Of a stretch of DNA of 64,000 nt, positions 30,645 through 41,509 are shown piece by piece (within the stretch, counting starts at the first letter, position 1; each line of letters begins with the position of its first letter). This DNA comes from Agapetus fuscipes (Eukaryota; Arthropoda; Insecta; Trichoptera; Glossosomatidae). The stretch spans positions 17,028,524-17,092,523 of the forward strand of contig OX637343.1 of NCBI GenBank assembly GCA_951799405.1, written 5' to 3'. The notes beneath the pieces were generated by a model, which saw only the letters and a list, made by a program, of their open reading frames with translations, was not told the origin of the DNA and searched no databases. The position numbers were made by a program, and so were the translations under genes.

Positions 30645-30897
30645 GGTCTTTGATTAAAGTACAAGCACATATATACAGGACGGGTATTAGGAGGGTTTAA
30701 GCATAATATGTACCGAGGAAGACCTAGAAATGTATGTATGGACCAATTTCTGAAATAACGAATGAATGGGATATTCAGAATCATAGTAAAACCAGAGCTT
30801 GTATGAAGAAGGTTATGAGTCTGGATGAAACTCAAGAAGTATGTATAGACAGAAGGAAATGGCGGTTGATATATAATATTGGCGGCTAGGACTATGG
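30645..30897 (+). mobile_element. Retroposon E scrap and RTE-Y 3' fragment
   Basis: 30645-30715: ACATATATACAGGACGGGTA, GGAGGGTTTAAGCATA (E). 30745-30897: GAATGGGATATTCAGAATCA, GAAGAAGGTTATGAGTCTGG, ATATTGGCGGCTAGG (Y). Confidence 0.6.
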
Positions 30898-30987
30898 TTT
30901 TTGAATAAGAATTTTGTATTCTGTTTTAGTTTTGAGGTCCGTAATATTATAATTGGTTGATTATAAAAAAATAGTTCGTTGGGTGTG

Positions 30988-31258
30988 TTCCTTGATTTAT
31001 AGGTTGGTATGTGGCTGCTCACGCATGCTGTAGAAAATGGTTCACTTTGCCAACGTCACCCCTGTTCCAGAAAAGGTCAGCAAGAGTTGCAGGGTGTATG
31101 TTCATTTGAGATTAGGGTTTTTATATTGTAAGTCCACATGCGGCATGTTCAAGCGCGAAATAACACGTTGTTAAAATGCATGTAATGTGAATCCCTTATG
31201 TCAGATATCTTTGCAACCTAGATTAGATTAGATTAGATTAGATAAGATTAGATACCAA
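30988..31258 (+). mobile_element. Retroposon C copy
   Basis: TTCCTTGATTTATAGGTTGG to CCTAGATTAGATTAGATTAG with at least five TTAGA units. 31259-31600 is unassigned. Confidence 0.8.
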
Positions 31259-31601
31259 TGAGGGTCTACGAAGCAAAAAGCTTTGAGAACCTCTTCACCC
31301 CTGATTCAAGGCAATTTCTCACCAGAGCCTTTGTTGGTATCGCTCAAGGACACATTTCTAAAGGCAGGTGTTTTTAAGGATACCTTAAAAGTCAGTAATT
31401 AGAAATCAGATTATTATATGTACTCCCTTTTTCCCACTTTCTCTTTCTGTCTCTTTCTCTTTGCTTAAAACTTAACAAAAGCGTGTACTTAACTTGACAA
31501 AAAATTCATGAAAAATAAAAAAGCTCCTCTCATGAGCGTTTTTGTTTTGATGTATTTTTGGTTAAACGTTGTGATTGAATTTGATCGTTAAATTGTATAC
31601 A

Positions 31602-32028
31602 TTTAGGCCCAGTATATTGAACTGTAGTAATATTTTAGTAAACTATTACTTGAACTTTTATTCAAAATACTCAATCTCGAGTTAACTAAAACCGATCATT
31701 ACCGAAGTATGAAGCCACGCCCATAAATCTTGGAAATAATTAAAATACCTTTCAAAAGCTTTAAAACAAACAACTACTCATAAAAATCATATGCCCAACC
31801 TTCATTAAGCTAGAAAACGAGACAAAAAATGTTCGGTTTGCAAGAATTTTGATGTATCCTTACATTAAAAAAGAACAGCTGCTGTCAGTGAAGCGCCGCC
31901 ATCTTGAAAATCGAAAGTTAAAGTTACTAAATATTTACTGCCGAAAATCGGTGAGTGAAATATTATGATGATTTAACTAAAATTGCATTTTAGTTAACTT
32001 TACGATACTTCAAAATACCGGGCCTTAA
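31602..32028. mobile_element. MITE, piggyBac-like or TA-type ends
   Basis: Left AGGCCCAGTATATTGAACTG and right (reverse complement) AGGCCCGGTATTTTGAAGTA are inverted over about 20 bp and loosely further. The flanks TTTA and TTAA could be a worn TTAA duplication. No ORF. Confidence 0.5.
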
Positions 32029-32282
32029 TCTGGTGATATTGCTTCTAATGGGCGGGTACTTAGTTAATTAATAATTTTATTAATAAAGGGGTTGGAATTT
32101 AGAGTTAATAAACTTTAATGAACTGTAAAAATATTTTATTAACGAATGCTATGATAGCAAGTTTTAATTATCAGTTCAACACTTAAGGCTATTTTATTAC
32201 TCCTCCATCTAAATTTCAGTACTAAAATAGTCTTTGTTTTAGGTCGCTGGGATGATAGAGGAAAGAAAGCAAAAAAAACGCA

Positions 32283-32540
32283 ACTAAGCTACACATATAG
32301 TGTAACTTCTTGCCTGCGTTATCCCCGAAGGTGGCGTATCAGGACCTATTTATTTTAACGGGTAAAGGGGCCGGCCTCACATCAACCTTTTGCGTTGGCG
32401 CTCGAATTTGCGTTATTGACACTAGCACGGGTTCCACCCCGCCTACGCTGTGTTCTATCGACAACAACTTTAACCTTGGTTCAACAGATGTCATTAGGTA
32501 AGTATTAATTAATGATTCATTAAAAATATTGAATTATGAA
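32283..32540. mobile_element. SINE-B fragment joined to SINE-D fragment
   Basis: B minus 32283-32388 (CTAAGCTACACATATAGTGT to GGCCTCACATCAACC). D plus 32395-32540 (GGGTTCCACCCCGCCTAC, CCTTGGTTCAACAGATGTCA). Confidence 0.6.
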
Positions 32541-32870
32541 TAAGCTTGCATGAAGAAGGTTATGACTCTGGATGAAATGAAAGAAGTATGTAAGGGCAAA
32601 AATAAATGGCGTTTGGTCTGTAATGTTGGCGGCTAGGGTTTATTAAATTTGAAATCAGAATGTTGTATTCTGTATTTGTTTTGATATTTATACATATTAT
32701 TCTATTATGTTGAAAGAATGGAACCTGCAGAGTGAGAATAAGAGAAGAGTATGCATGAAAAAGGTGATGAATATTGAGGAAATGAAAGTGGTTTTTAAGG
32801 ACAGAAAAAAGTGGAGGCGCATCTGCGGAGGTACCGGCCACCCCTAGTGAAACGGCGGCAGGATACAGAA
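32541..32870 (+). mobile_element. Two RTE-like LINE 3' fragments in tandem
   Basis: 32541-32640 is type Y (GAAGAAGGTTATGACTCTGG; GTTGGCGGCTAGGG). 32700-32870 is a third variant (TGGAACCTGCAGAGTGAGAA, AAAAAGGTGATGAATATTGA, AGTGGAGGCGCATCTGCGG, GCGGCAGGATACAG). Confidence 0.65.
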
Positions 32871-32892
32871 TGAGTTGATTATTAAAATGTAA

Positions 32893-33165
32893 TTTGTTGT
32901 GTATGTTGACTTACAGCTTGGTATGCGGCTGACCACCCATGCTGTAGAAAATGGTTCACTTTACCAATGTCACACCTGTTTCAGGGAGCGTATGCAAGAG
33001 TTGCAGGGTGTGTGTTCATTTGAGACTTGGGGTTTATATTGTTAGTCCACATGCGGCATGTTTAAGTGTGAACTTCTATATTTCTGCTTGTGAAAGTGCA
33101 TTTAATGTGAATCCCCAATGTTGCATAATATCTTTGCAACTTAGATTTGATTAGATTAGAATAGC
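32893..33165 (+). mobile_element. Retroposon C copy
   Basis: GTTGACTTACAGCTTGGTAT to TTTGCAACTTAGATTTGATT. Confidence 0.8.
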
Positions 33166-33186
33166 CACTCCATTAACGTACTAGTA

Positions 33187-33355
33187 GTTGAGGAGATTGT
33201 GAAAGAATGGGATAGTAAAAGAAGAAAATGCTTGAAAAGGGTAATGGATATGAATGAATTGAAAGAGGTATGTAAGGATAGGAAAAAATGGAGGCAGCTC
33301 TGCAGAGGTTCTGGCCACGCCTAGCGGAATGGTGTCGGAGTTACAGTTACAGTTA
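33187..33355 (+). mobile_element. RTE-like LINE (X) 3' end
   Basis: GAGGAGATTGTGAAAGAATG, an internal deletion, GGTAATGGATATGAATGAAT, and GAGTTACAGTTACAGTTACC. 33356-33760 is unassigned. Confidence 0.7.
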
Positions 33356-33764
33356 CCTTCATGTTGTCAATATGTCAAACGACCGTAGTTAATTCCAACT
33401 AAGTCTAACAATTACTTAGGTAAATTTTATTCTTACAAATAATATGGTTCACATATATTTTCTAACCCCTGCTTCTTCAGGCATCTCCACCAGTAGTTAG
33501 GAGTCTCCCTGGTCACCCTGTCGGCCGCTATTGAGCCAAAATTTCAGCCAAAATTCGCAAGGCTTTGTGTGCCAAACTTTCCACCGTGTCTAGTACATTA
33601 GCTTGCCACTCCAGTGCTAGTCTATACCAGCTGGAGTTGCCTGTGTGTGCCCATATAAACTTTTATAACTTCTACGTTCCAACTAAGACGTCGAGTGTGT
33701 CAAATTTTAACCGAAATGTGATAGCACTTTTTTTTTATTTTTCAAGCATTTTTTTTATTAAGAA

Positions 33765-34312
33765 ATCCTGTTCGGGAGACTCTTTTAGAGATTTTAGAGA
33801 CTCTAGCTGGGCTATTCTTAGACATTTTAGTCGTCGGTTGAGCCCACGCTTTGACAAAGTAATGGTGCCTGCGCTGGAAGTTTCATCAGCATGGTCATTC
33901 TTAACTACAGAATTTTGTAATATTTGTATGAAAACAAATCAGCTGTTCACTTGCGGCCATCTTGGATTGACAGGTCTTCATGCAAATGCATCGTTAGTTG
34001 GTCAAAGCGTGGGCTCAACCGACGACTAAAATGTCTAAGAATAGCCCCGTTGGAGTCTATAATGATACTTGTTATAGTACTGCAGACGTGTTGTTTACGA
34101 GCTTGATCGTCGCTACAAAGCTCCAATACTCAAGCAAGACCTAGTTTCCGTAAGGCTGGATGGAACTTTAGTGACCGGTCTTTGGTAAAGGTACATGAAT
34201 TTTTCATCCCAGCAAAGACCATAACTGAAAATATAAATGTTTTTTTTTTTTGTGCGCCGCCGGGATTCGAACCCACAACCTTCCATTTTCGAGATCAAAG
34301 TGTTGCCCCTGT
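33765..34312 (-). mobile_element. SINE-A (tail version B) with MITE insertion
   Basis: Tail at 33765-33808 (GAAATCCTGTTCGGGAGACT) and the rest from 34048 (GGAGTCTATAATGATACTTG) through the core to the head (GGGATTCGAACCCACAACC). The head is cut at GTTGCCCCTG. The interruption is the MITE at 33809-34047. Confidence 0.75.
33809..34047. mobile_element. MITE with 47-bp perfect terminal inverted repeats
   Basis: Ends GGGCTATTCTTAGACATTTT..CACGCTTTGAC (33809-33855) and its exact reverse complement (34001-34047). The interior shares CATCTTGGATTGACAGGTCT with 13884 and the GTATGAAGA-type block with 44842. Frames across it are accidental. Confidence 0.8.
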
Positions 34313-34331
34313 CAGATATTTACACAACAAA

Positions 34332-34759
34332 TATCGACGGTTTAAAGGCAGAACGGCATAAGTGACATAAACTAAATTGTTCAGGACAGCAGTTTAAAGT
34401 TTAAGATTGCAGAAAAATGGCATAACTTTTTTATTTTTTATCATATCGTTAAAATTAAAACAGCTCTGCAATTAAAAAATAATAAAGGCATTTATTGGCA
34501 TACCTATTAATGTGGTTTTACGATGTTGTACGATTTATTATGTCACAAGCGCCTTTAGGACAAAAAAAAACAAAATCTTGTCGGTTACACCAAAACCATA
34601 CTTTAAAAACGCAGTTGTTTGCATTGGCGTAAACAACACAAAAATCATCGTAGAGCTATGGGAGTTAGCGCATTAGAAAGAGTGGAAAATTTTAAGTAGG
34701 ATAGCATTCATAACTCATTTTTGATCAAAATGTCCCTTACTGCCTTTTAAGCGTCAATA
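34332..34759. mobile_element. MITE, copy 1 of the TATCGACGGTT family
   Basis: Ends TATCGACGGTTTAAAGGC and, in reverse, TATTGACGCTTAAAAGGC. Much of the interior matches the reverse complement of 60617-61008 (AACTGCGTTTTTGA-type, CAAGATGTTGGC-type, AATGCCTTTGTT-type blocks). TA flanks fit a Tc1/mariner-style target. Confidence 0.65.
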
Positions 34760-34784
34760 TGTTAATTTATGTTCTTGTGTTTTT

Positions 34785-35025
34785 AGGGTTCAAATAGTCT
34801 TCAAATTAAAAAAAAAAAATGGTCTTCTTTACAGGATATTTATTTTTCACTTAGATTTATTTAACAACTTATATTTATTTTTAACAATTCACATTTATGG
34901 TTTAGCAATTAACATTTACTTCACAGTTGATGTTCACTTACACTTTCTTTCTTGTTCAAAAGCAGACCGTCGTATATAGACTGAGTCCCGGAACAGTCTT
35001 AACTCTGTGTAGGTAGGGGCATATG
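34785..35025 (-). mobile_element. Gypsy relic: LTR piece fused to the pol 3' end
   Basis: 34785-34982 is LTR-like (AGGGTTCAAATAGTCTTCAA, TTTAACAACTTATATTTATT, CAAAAGCAGACCGTCGTATA). At 34985 it changes to CCCGGAACAGTCTTAACTCT and GTGTAGGTAGGGGCAT. That is the 3' coding end of the Gypsy pol at 52334-52377 with one substitution. The U3 part is missing, so a deletion joined LTR to pol. Confidence 0.6.
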
Positions 35026-35117
35026 TAAAATTTTAAGTATTCACAGACATTCTTCACTTTTATGGTTTTCCGGGTAATCCGTTTATACGAGTTTATATAA
35101 CAACTAGCATAAATACG

Positions 35118-35386
35118 TGTCTAATCTAATCTAATCTAAGTTGCATAATATAAGTAACATTAGAGATTCACATTACATGCATTTTCACAAAACAGACATG
35201 TTTAAGTTCGCGCTTAAACATGCCACATGTAGTCCTACAATATAAAAACCCGAATCTCAAATGAACATACACTCTGCAACTCCTGCTGACCTTCCCTGAA
35301 ACAGGAGTGACATTGGAAAAGTGAACCATTTTCTACAGCATGGGTGGTCGGCCGCATACTAATCTATAAGTCAAGGAACATACACA
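35118..35386 (-). mobile_element. Retroposon C copy
   Basis: TCTAATCTAATCTAATCTAA to ACTAATCTATAAGTCAAGGA. Confidence 0.85.
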
Positions 35387-35469
35387 ACAAATTACATTTT
35401 TAAGATCAACAAATTATAATATGTATGGACATCAAAAACTAACAGAAAACAAATTTTATTTTAAAAAAA

Positions 35470-35550
35470 CCGTAGCCGCCAACATCACAGATTAACCGCC
35501 ATTTCTTTCTTTCCTTACGCACTTCTTTCATTTCCTCCAGAGGCATCGTG
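35470..35550 (-). mobile_element. RTE-like LINE (Y) 3' scrap
   Basis: GTAGCCGCCAACATCACAGA, TTAACCGCCATTTCTTTCTT, CTTTCATTTCCTCCAGAG. Confidence 0.6.
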
Positions 35551-35956
35551 TGTCAAACAATAAAACGTTTAATGCCATTGTTTGGATCCCAAAAAACTTT
35601 CCGGAATCCCATCAATATTACCTCTCAACTATACGCAATTCAATACATTACCCACTTAAACTTTCGTCGCCATCCACCCGAACAGATCCGACAAAAGGAC
35701 ACCGGCCAGCTGTAAAGCATTCCTCCCATCGTCATAAGTTTGTAATTAGTTTGGTTTGTGAGCCAAAACTCCGACTCGCACGGTCTCCTAGGACGAATAA
35801 ATATCGTATCAGCGGCGGGCATCGCAATAAGCAATAAAAATGATTGCCAGAGGCTATGCTACCCCACCCCCATGCGGGATGAATGCTGTTTTAAAATTTT
35901 GTCGCTTTGGGAGGATGCCATGATGTTTTTTCAGATAAAATGCTCAGTTTTGTGTG
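35551..35956. other. No feature recognised
   Basis: More GC than its surroundings and with overlapping open frames of 60-95 codons. None carries a recognisable motif; a decayed gene or element piece is possible. Confidence 0.3.
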
Positions 35957-35964
35957 GTCATATC

Positions 35965-37489
35965 TAGGGATTGCAATTGCTGGATCCCTCATCCAGCAAT
36001 CCAGCTGGATCCAGCGCATTTTTGGGCCTGCTGGATCCAACACCGGATGCTGAATCCAGCGCTGCGGATCCGCAAGTCATTTACTAACCAAATAATTACA
36101 CAAAGTCTAGCTTGCCAGCATTGACGCTTTGCTAGATGCTCCAGCTCGGCGGGAGCGATTTTGCCTGCCTATTATGATGATGGAAGACCCAGACACCAAT
36201 GAAGGCTTAGTAGTAGTGATTGAACAAACACCAGCTCAACATGAAGTGATTCCGCGATACAGCGAACTTCTTAATAAAATGCGAAAAGTTGTAAAGACTT
36301 TAAAAATATCACTTTACCCAAAGATGATATGTTTTTGCAAAAATATAAAAAGGAAGCAAAGGGCAAAGAATTGAGTTTAATTCTTGACTGCTGCACTGGG
36401 TGGAACAGTTTGCCCAGCATGCTGGATCGTTTCCATAGTTTAAAAGTTTGCATCGATAAAACCTTCATAGACACTGGCTCAGAAACTAAATTCTCAGCGG
36501 ACGAGTGGTCACTAATCAGTGAGTGGATCGCCAAGACGCCGGTCTTCAACCGGTCAAACTGGCCGTTGACGTTCTCTCCAGAAGAGAGCCGAGTTTGATA
36601 ACTGCTGACACAACCCTAAAATTTGTCTTAGACAAACTAAAAAGCCAGGACACAATCTTGAGTGCAGATCTTTCTGAGACACTTCCCAAAAGAATCGGAG
36701 AACGGCATCTTACCGAGGTCACAGGCATGTAGATTTATCTACAGAACCCGAAGAAGCATGACCCATGAAGCAAGAAATTTCCTATTACCAAAAAAATATG
36801 CAAATTCATCAGGAAATAAAAATACGCCGAATCGTGTAAGCGCATATGTAGTGGAACCATCAACAGTGCAAGAGCAAGAAGATATAATGGAAGTAGAAAA
36901 CGATGGACAGGATAAACCGAATTCCCTGAATTTCACATTGAAACAAAAACTGGAGATTAAACTAAAATGTGAGAAAGAAAATTTCATGAAATCGAAAGAA
37001 ACAAGAACTGAGAAGGATTATAAGACGTTAAAAAAGGAAATGACTGTTTATGAAAGTGAAGGAGCACGAGGGGATAACCTAACTTTAATTTACGATTATA
37101 TGGATATGACCCTGATAATATATGCCAGGACATATATGCAGTTCATTAAGAAGCCGGTTGGGAGACAACACCATTAATACCATTTGTTTCTTGAGATCAT
37201 ACAACCAGAAAAAAAGATAAATTTTGTTTTAGTAAAAAGTCAAGAAAATACTTATTATTTTTATAACTTTTACTCTGTCTGTCTACTCTATCTCTAAAAA
37301 GTAAAATAATTTTGATTTTTGTGATTGGTTAAAATGTTTAATTAAAAACGTTTCTTTTATTATAACAAAAAAAAGTTTAATTTCTACGAAAATCAATAAA
37401 TTGCTGGATCCGCGCTGGATCCAGCTGGAATAATGTTGATCCAGCAAAAATCCAGCTGGATTGAAAATGCTGCTGGATTGCAATCCCTA
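35965..37489 (+). mobile_element. hAT-like DNA transposon, decayed, with 8-bp target duplication
   Basis: Terminal inverted repeats TAGGGATTGCAAT (start) and ATTGCAATCCCTA (end) lie inside the octamer GTCATATC (35957-35964 and 37490-37497). Subterminal zones are packed with GCTGGATCC/CCAGCTGGA words on both sides, a common hAT feature. It encodes pieces of a transposase (next entry). Confidence 0.88.
36129..37205 (+). pseudogene. hAT transposase remnant
   Basis: Three frames carry consecutive parts. 36329 onwards reads LQKYKKEAKGKELSLILDCC and TGWNSLPSMLDRF, the RWNS(T/L) block of hAT transposases, then DEWSLISEWI. After a shift at about 36545 comes PVKLAVDVLSRREPSLITAD and LSADLSETLPKRIGERHL. 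36960-37100 gives KTLKKEMTVYESEGARGDNL. A last frame gives RLGDNTINTICFLRSYNQKK, the end of the hAT C-terminal dimerisation domain. The stretch that should hold the PPTS..ERAFS block is missing, as is the N-terminal BED and catalytic part. At least three frame changes and deletions make it non-functional. Confidence 0.75.
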
Positions 37490-37507
37490 GTCATATCGAA
37501 AGCTAAC

Positions 37508-38086
37508 GCAACCAAGCTACACATATAATGTATTTCTTGCCGCGTTTTCAACAAAGAGGTTACATATCGACTGTTCCAAGGAAGACAGCACTAAGTCAAA
37601 AAAAATAGTTTTGCAGGAGAGCCAATAGAATGTTATTTATTCCATGGAGTACAATACATAAACTATTTTTTACATTACTTTATTAACGAATTTAAAAGAA
37701 ATAGAGACACGGCTGTCATCTTGGAATGAAGATAATGATTTGTTACCTTCAGAAATGGAAATAAGTCAAAAACCTTAATTTCGGAGTTACTTCCTTCTTC
37801 CTTGGAGCAGTCGATATGGTGAGTTGATTTTATTTATTTGTACAGGTATGGGGGCCGGGGCATACGCCAATCACTTGAGTTGGAGTGGGGGTTTCTCAGC
37901 TCCCGAGGGGCTAGTACTCATTTCTTGTGGAGGCTGAGTAAACCTGGCCTGTAGTTTAATTTCGGGTTGGAAATAAACACCGAAACGGGAAATCATTTCT
38001 GACACCCTCGGTGGGATGTGGATCCGAGCTCCCGGCATGGAATGCAAGCACTCTACCAACTGAGCCATCTACCGGAACAAAAAGCT
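37508..38086 (-). mobile_element. SINE-B split by a MITE
   Basis: B 3' end 37508-37562 (CAAGCTACACATATAATGTA) and B body and head 37819-38086 (TATTTATTTGTACAGGTATG to ACTGAGCCATCTACCGGAAC). B-box worn (GGGATGTGGATCCG). Confidence 0.7.
37563..37818. mobile_element. MITE with CATATCGACTG ends
   Basis: Left CATATCGACTGTTCCAAGGA and right (reverse complement) CATATCGACTGCTCCAAGGA are inverted with one mismatch over about 23 bp. No ORF. Probably TA target. Confidence 0.65.
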
Positions 38087-38220
38087 AAAGGGTCATAAAA
38101 AAAGTTCAACGTTTTAACTGTACCTACTTAGTCAAGTGGTTAACACCTCAATCAAAAGGTAGTCAGATCGTGAATTATTTGTGAATCGAATAATTGATTC
38201 TTATAATGATACTTCGTATT

Positions 38221-38362
38221 GAGCCCGGTCAATAGCTGCGTTGGTAGAGTGCTTGCATTCCGTGCCGAGAGCTCGGGTTAAATCCCACCGAGGGTGTCAA
38301 AAACAATTATTTTTTTCGGTATTTATTTCAAAACCAAAATAAAATAGCGGCAAGGGTTACTC
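38221..38362 (+). mobile_element. SINE-B 5' portion
   Basis: CCCGGTCAATAGCTGCGTTG head, CGGGTTAAATCCCACCG at the B-box position, body to GCGGCAAGGGTTACTCAGCC. Confidence 0.7.
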
Positions 38363-39062
38363 AGCCAACCAAAACCATTAGAATTTTTTTTTTAATTAAA
38401 TGAAATAAAAACAAAGAAAAAGTAGTTATTATTATTTGAGATTTTACGATGCTTTGTAGCCAATGTTTTCATGAGACATCCTTGTTGTATAATGATAAAG
38501 AATGAACTGATTCTCACATTTAACTTGAAACTAAAAAATACCACTTGTCAAACGACGTAAATTCCAATTTTAATTCAATAAAAAATATATGATTTCGAAA
38601 AACTTTTTTACTTCTAAAATATCACTTTTAATATTTCAACATTCTTTCTTTGGCATTCAATAAAATAGTAGATGAAAAGCCTCATCTGAAATTGCCTTTA
38701 TCTGATACGAGCATAACACAGAAGGCCCGGCCTTAGTCGCCTTACAAGTTTCATCCACAAAGGGAATAAGGGGCCTTCCAGACGATCCCCTGGATTTCCG
38801 ACACAAAGCCCCGACCCCCGAAAAGTTCAAGAAACAACCCCTTTTTCTGGGGGTCTGCGAAGGATTGGCTCCGAAAAGGAGTAACGTATTTATTTTTTTC
38901 ATATTCTCTTCAATTCTCTGGTGATATTTTTTTTTGTGGTCGTTTTGTGATGTGATATTACTCGAAGCTAAATTGGCGCTATTTATTTTCTGGAAAAATC
39001 TTTCTGGTAACTATTTTTTTCTAAGTTGCTAATTTTCCTACAGCTTTTTATCTATATAGATA
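38363..39062. other. No feature recognised
   Basis: AT-rich, then an 81-codon minus frame (38657-38902) with no recognisable motif. Nothing firm. Confidence 0.35.
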
Positions 39063-39064
39063 TA

Positions 39065-39662
39065 GTTCCTTGACTTATAGGTTCGTATGCGGCTGACAGC
39101 CCATGCTGTAAAAATGGTTCACTTTGCCAATGTCTCCCCTGTTTCAAGGAAGATCTGCAATAGTTGCAGTGCTTATGTTCGTTTGTGATTTGGGTTTTTA
39201 TATTGTAGGTCCACATGCGGCATGTGTAAGCGCGAAATTATACGTGTATACTTTGTATGAGCGTCCACGTGTTGTGGGTCCTTCTGACACATATATACAG
39301 GACGGGTACGAGGAGGGGTTGAGCATACTCGAAACCAAAAGTGGCTGCTTATGGGAATACATTTCATAGGAATCTGTAACTGTAATTCTGTCGCCATTCC
39401 GCTAGGGGTGGCCAGTGCCTCTGCAGGGTTGCCTCCATTTTTTCCTATCCTGACATACCTCTTTCAATTCCTTCATATTCATCACCTTTTTCATGCATTT
39501 TCTTCTTTTACGCTCACTTTGTACATCCCATTCTTTCACAATCTCCTCAATCTGATCACTCCATACTTTTGTCGGTCGTCCCTTCCCTCTTTTCCCTTTC
39601 ACACTTTTTTTGTCTTAATCTTAAATGATAGATATCTTTGCAACGTAGATTATAGATTACTA
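39065..39662 (+). mobile_element. Retroposon C copy carrying E and RTE-X insertions
   Basis: C body 39065-39250 (TTCCTTGACTTATAGGTTCG to GCGCGAAATTATACGTGTA). E piece 39255-39340 (GAGCGTCCACGTGTTGTGGG, TACAGGACGGGTACGAGGAG). C resumes briefly (TTATGGGAATACATTTCAT). RTE-X minus 39375-39607. C tail 39608-39662 (CTTAATCTTAAATGATAGAT). Confidence 0.7.
39375..39607 (-). mobile_element. RTE-like LINE (X) 3' fragment in retroposon C
   Basis: The minus frame from 39602 reads KGKRGKGRPTKVWSDQIEEI and closes after CRGTGHP; tail reduced to CTGTAACTGTAATTC on plus. The following 39663-40104 has no named feature. Confidence 0.75.
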
Positions 39663-40105
39663 TAGAGAGCTGTACTTAAAATATTTTTATATTTTTCAAA
39701 AACCAACCTGTATGCAAAATTTCAAAGTCTTTTCCTCTCGGCAATAGTCCATACCATTCGCTTGCAAAATTCTTCATCTCTCTCCTACTTCCATCCCCTC
39801 CATATCGCCATCTCGAGAGTTTATAACTTGATTGTAAAGTTAATTCAAGTTTTAGTTCAATAATTTGTTTCTTCTTTGCTCTCAGAGGGGCAAAGAGCGG
39901 GAATACGAAGGGTTGGCGGGGTGAGAGGGGGACTCGAGGGTGAAATGAACATTTTTTGAGTTATTTTTTATTTCGCGTAACACTGAAGTGACCATGGGAT
40001 TGCTACGTGTCATTTTACTTTTTTATCGAAAGATTTTTGTGGACAGCCATTATTAAATATTGTTTATATTATTATTTCTTGACTTAGAAAATGTAATTTG
40101 TCATG

Positions 40106-40376
40106 TATGTTCCTTGACTTATAGGTTGATATGCGGCTGACCACCCATACTGTGAAGAATGGTTCACTTTTCCAATGTCACCCCTGTTTCAGGGAAGGAC
40201 GGCAAGAGTTGCAGGGCTTATGTTCATTTGAGATTGCGTTTTTATAATGAAGGTCCACATGCGGCATGTGTTAGCGCGAAATTATACCTACATGTCTGCT
40301 TGTGGGAATGCATTTAATGTAAATCTTAAATGATATATATTCTTGCAGCTTAGATTTAGTTAGATTAGATTAGGTA
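40106..40376 (+). mobile_element. Retroposon C copy
   Basis: TTCCTTGACTTATAGGTTGA to GCAGCTTAGATTTAGTTAGA. Confidence 0.85.
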
Positions 40377-40392
40377 TAAACGCAACGCAAAT

Positions 40393-41044
40393 TCAACAAA
40401 GATACACATATAGTGTAACTTCTTGCCGCGCTATCCCCGAAGTGTTTCGCATGTGGCGAGTGGAACCTATTTATTTTTAAAGGCTACCTTACGCCAGCCA
40501 CTGCAGTAGAATTTGGGGTTTCCCAGCTCCCGAGGAGGCTGGTACTCATTTTTTGTGAAGCCTGAATAAAACTTCCTGCTTTTTAATTTTGGAGTTTGAA
40601 ATAAGCCACGAAACGGGAAATCATTTCTGACCCTGGTTCGAATCCCACTGAAGGTCAGTGGGATTCGAACCAGGGCTCTCGGGATGGAATGAAAGCATTC
40701 TACTAACTGAGCTATCAAACGAACTATTTATGAGCTTGGTCGTCGCTACAAAGTGCCTATTCTCCAGCAAGACCCAATTGCTGTAAGGCTGGATGGACCT
40801 TTAGTGACCGGTCTTTGGTATGGGTATTATGATTTTTTCTACCCAGCGAAGAGCATATTTGAAAATATAAATGGATTCATTTTTGCGCTCCGCCGGGATT
40901 CGAAACCACTGTAACTGTAACACTGTCGCCATTCCACTAGGGGTGGCCAGAGCCTTTGTAGAGTTGCCTCCATTTCTTCCTATCTTTTAATTTCAACCTT
41001 CCATTCTCGAGTCCAAAGTGTTACCACTGGACTACGGAACGGTC
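40393..41044 (-). mobile_element. SINE-A plus SINE-B composite with RTE insertion
   Basis: B 40393-40727 (GATACACATATAGTGTAACT to GAGCTATCAAACGAAC, with an inverted echo CGAATCCCACTGAAGGTCAG). A 40728-40907 and 40990-41044 (CCTTCCATTCTCGAGTCCAA to GACTACGGAACGGTC). An RTE-X minus 3' end at 40908-40989 (CTGTAACTGTAACACTGTCG) sits inside the A head. Confidence 0.7.
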
Positions 41045-41059
41045 TATGGTATTTGTTTC

Positions 41060-41495
41060 TATAATCTATAATCTAAGTTGCAAGGATATATTTTGGATAT
41101 ACTTTGAATGAATATTTGTCGGGGTTATAGCCGCGTGGGCCAAGAGGGCTGATCTTTCTAGCGTGTTTCGAATGGAACAACGTTGGTTCGATCCCCGCTT
41201 GGGTCACTTGACTTTAACTTGACCCTGGTTCAACAGATGTAATTGGGTAATTATTATTTAATAATTCATTAATAATTAACAATAATGAATTATTAAATGA
41301 TGATATTAATACCTGTTTCTGGCCAGGTAGAATAGGTTGGTAAATTGCATTCCTCTTCACAAATCTATTTTTTTTTAAAAAATAAAAAAAAAATAAAAAA
41401 ATATTCATTCAAAGCTCTCAGATAAAAGCCCACAAAAAAACACTTGTAGTTCGCGCTTACAAATGCTGATTGTCTACTTACAAATAAAAATGAAA
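41060..41495. mobile_element. Retroposon C (minus) split by SINE-D (plus)
   Basis: C tail 41060-41098 (CTATAATCTATAATCTAAGT) and C body 41401-41480 (ATTCAAAGCTCTCAGATAAA). D 41110-41399: TATAGCCGCGTGGGCCAAGA, GGTTCGATCCCCGCTTGGG, GTTTCTGGCCAGGTAGAATA, A-rich end. Confidence 0.7.
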
Positions 41496-41509
41496 TCTAA
41501 TCTGTTTAA

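Noticed and set aside
35550..35837. 95-codon frame as a host exon
   Set aside because: Overlapping frames on both strands and no recognisable domain or splice context; left as unassigned.
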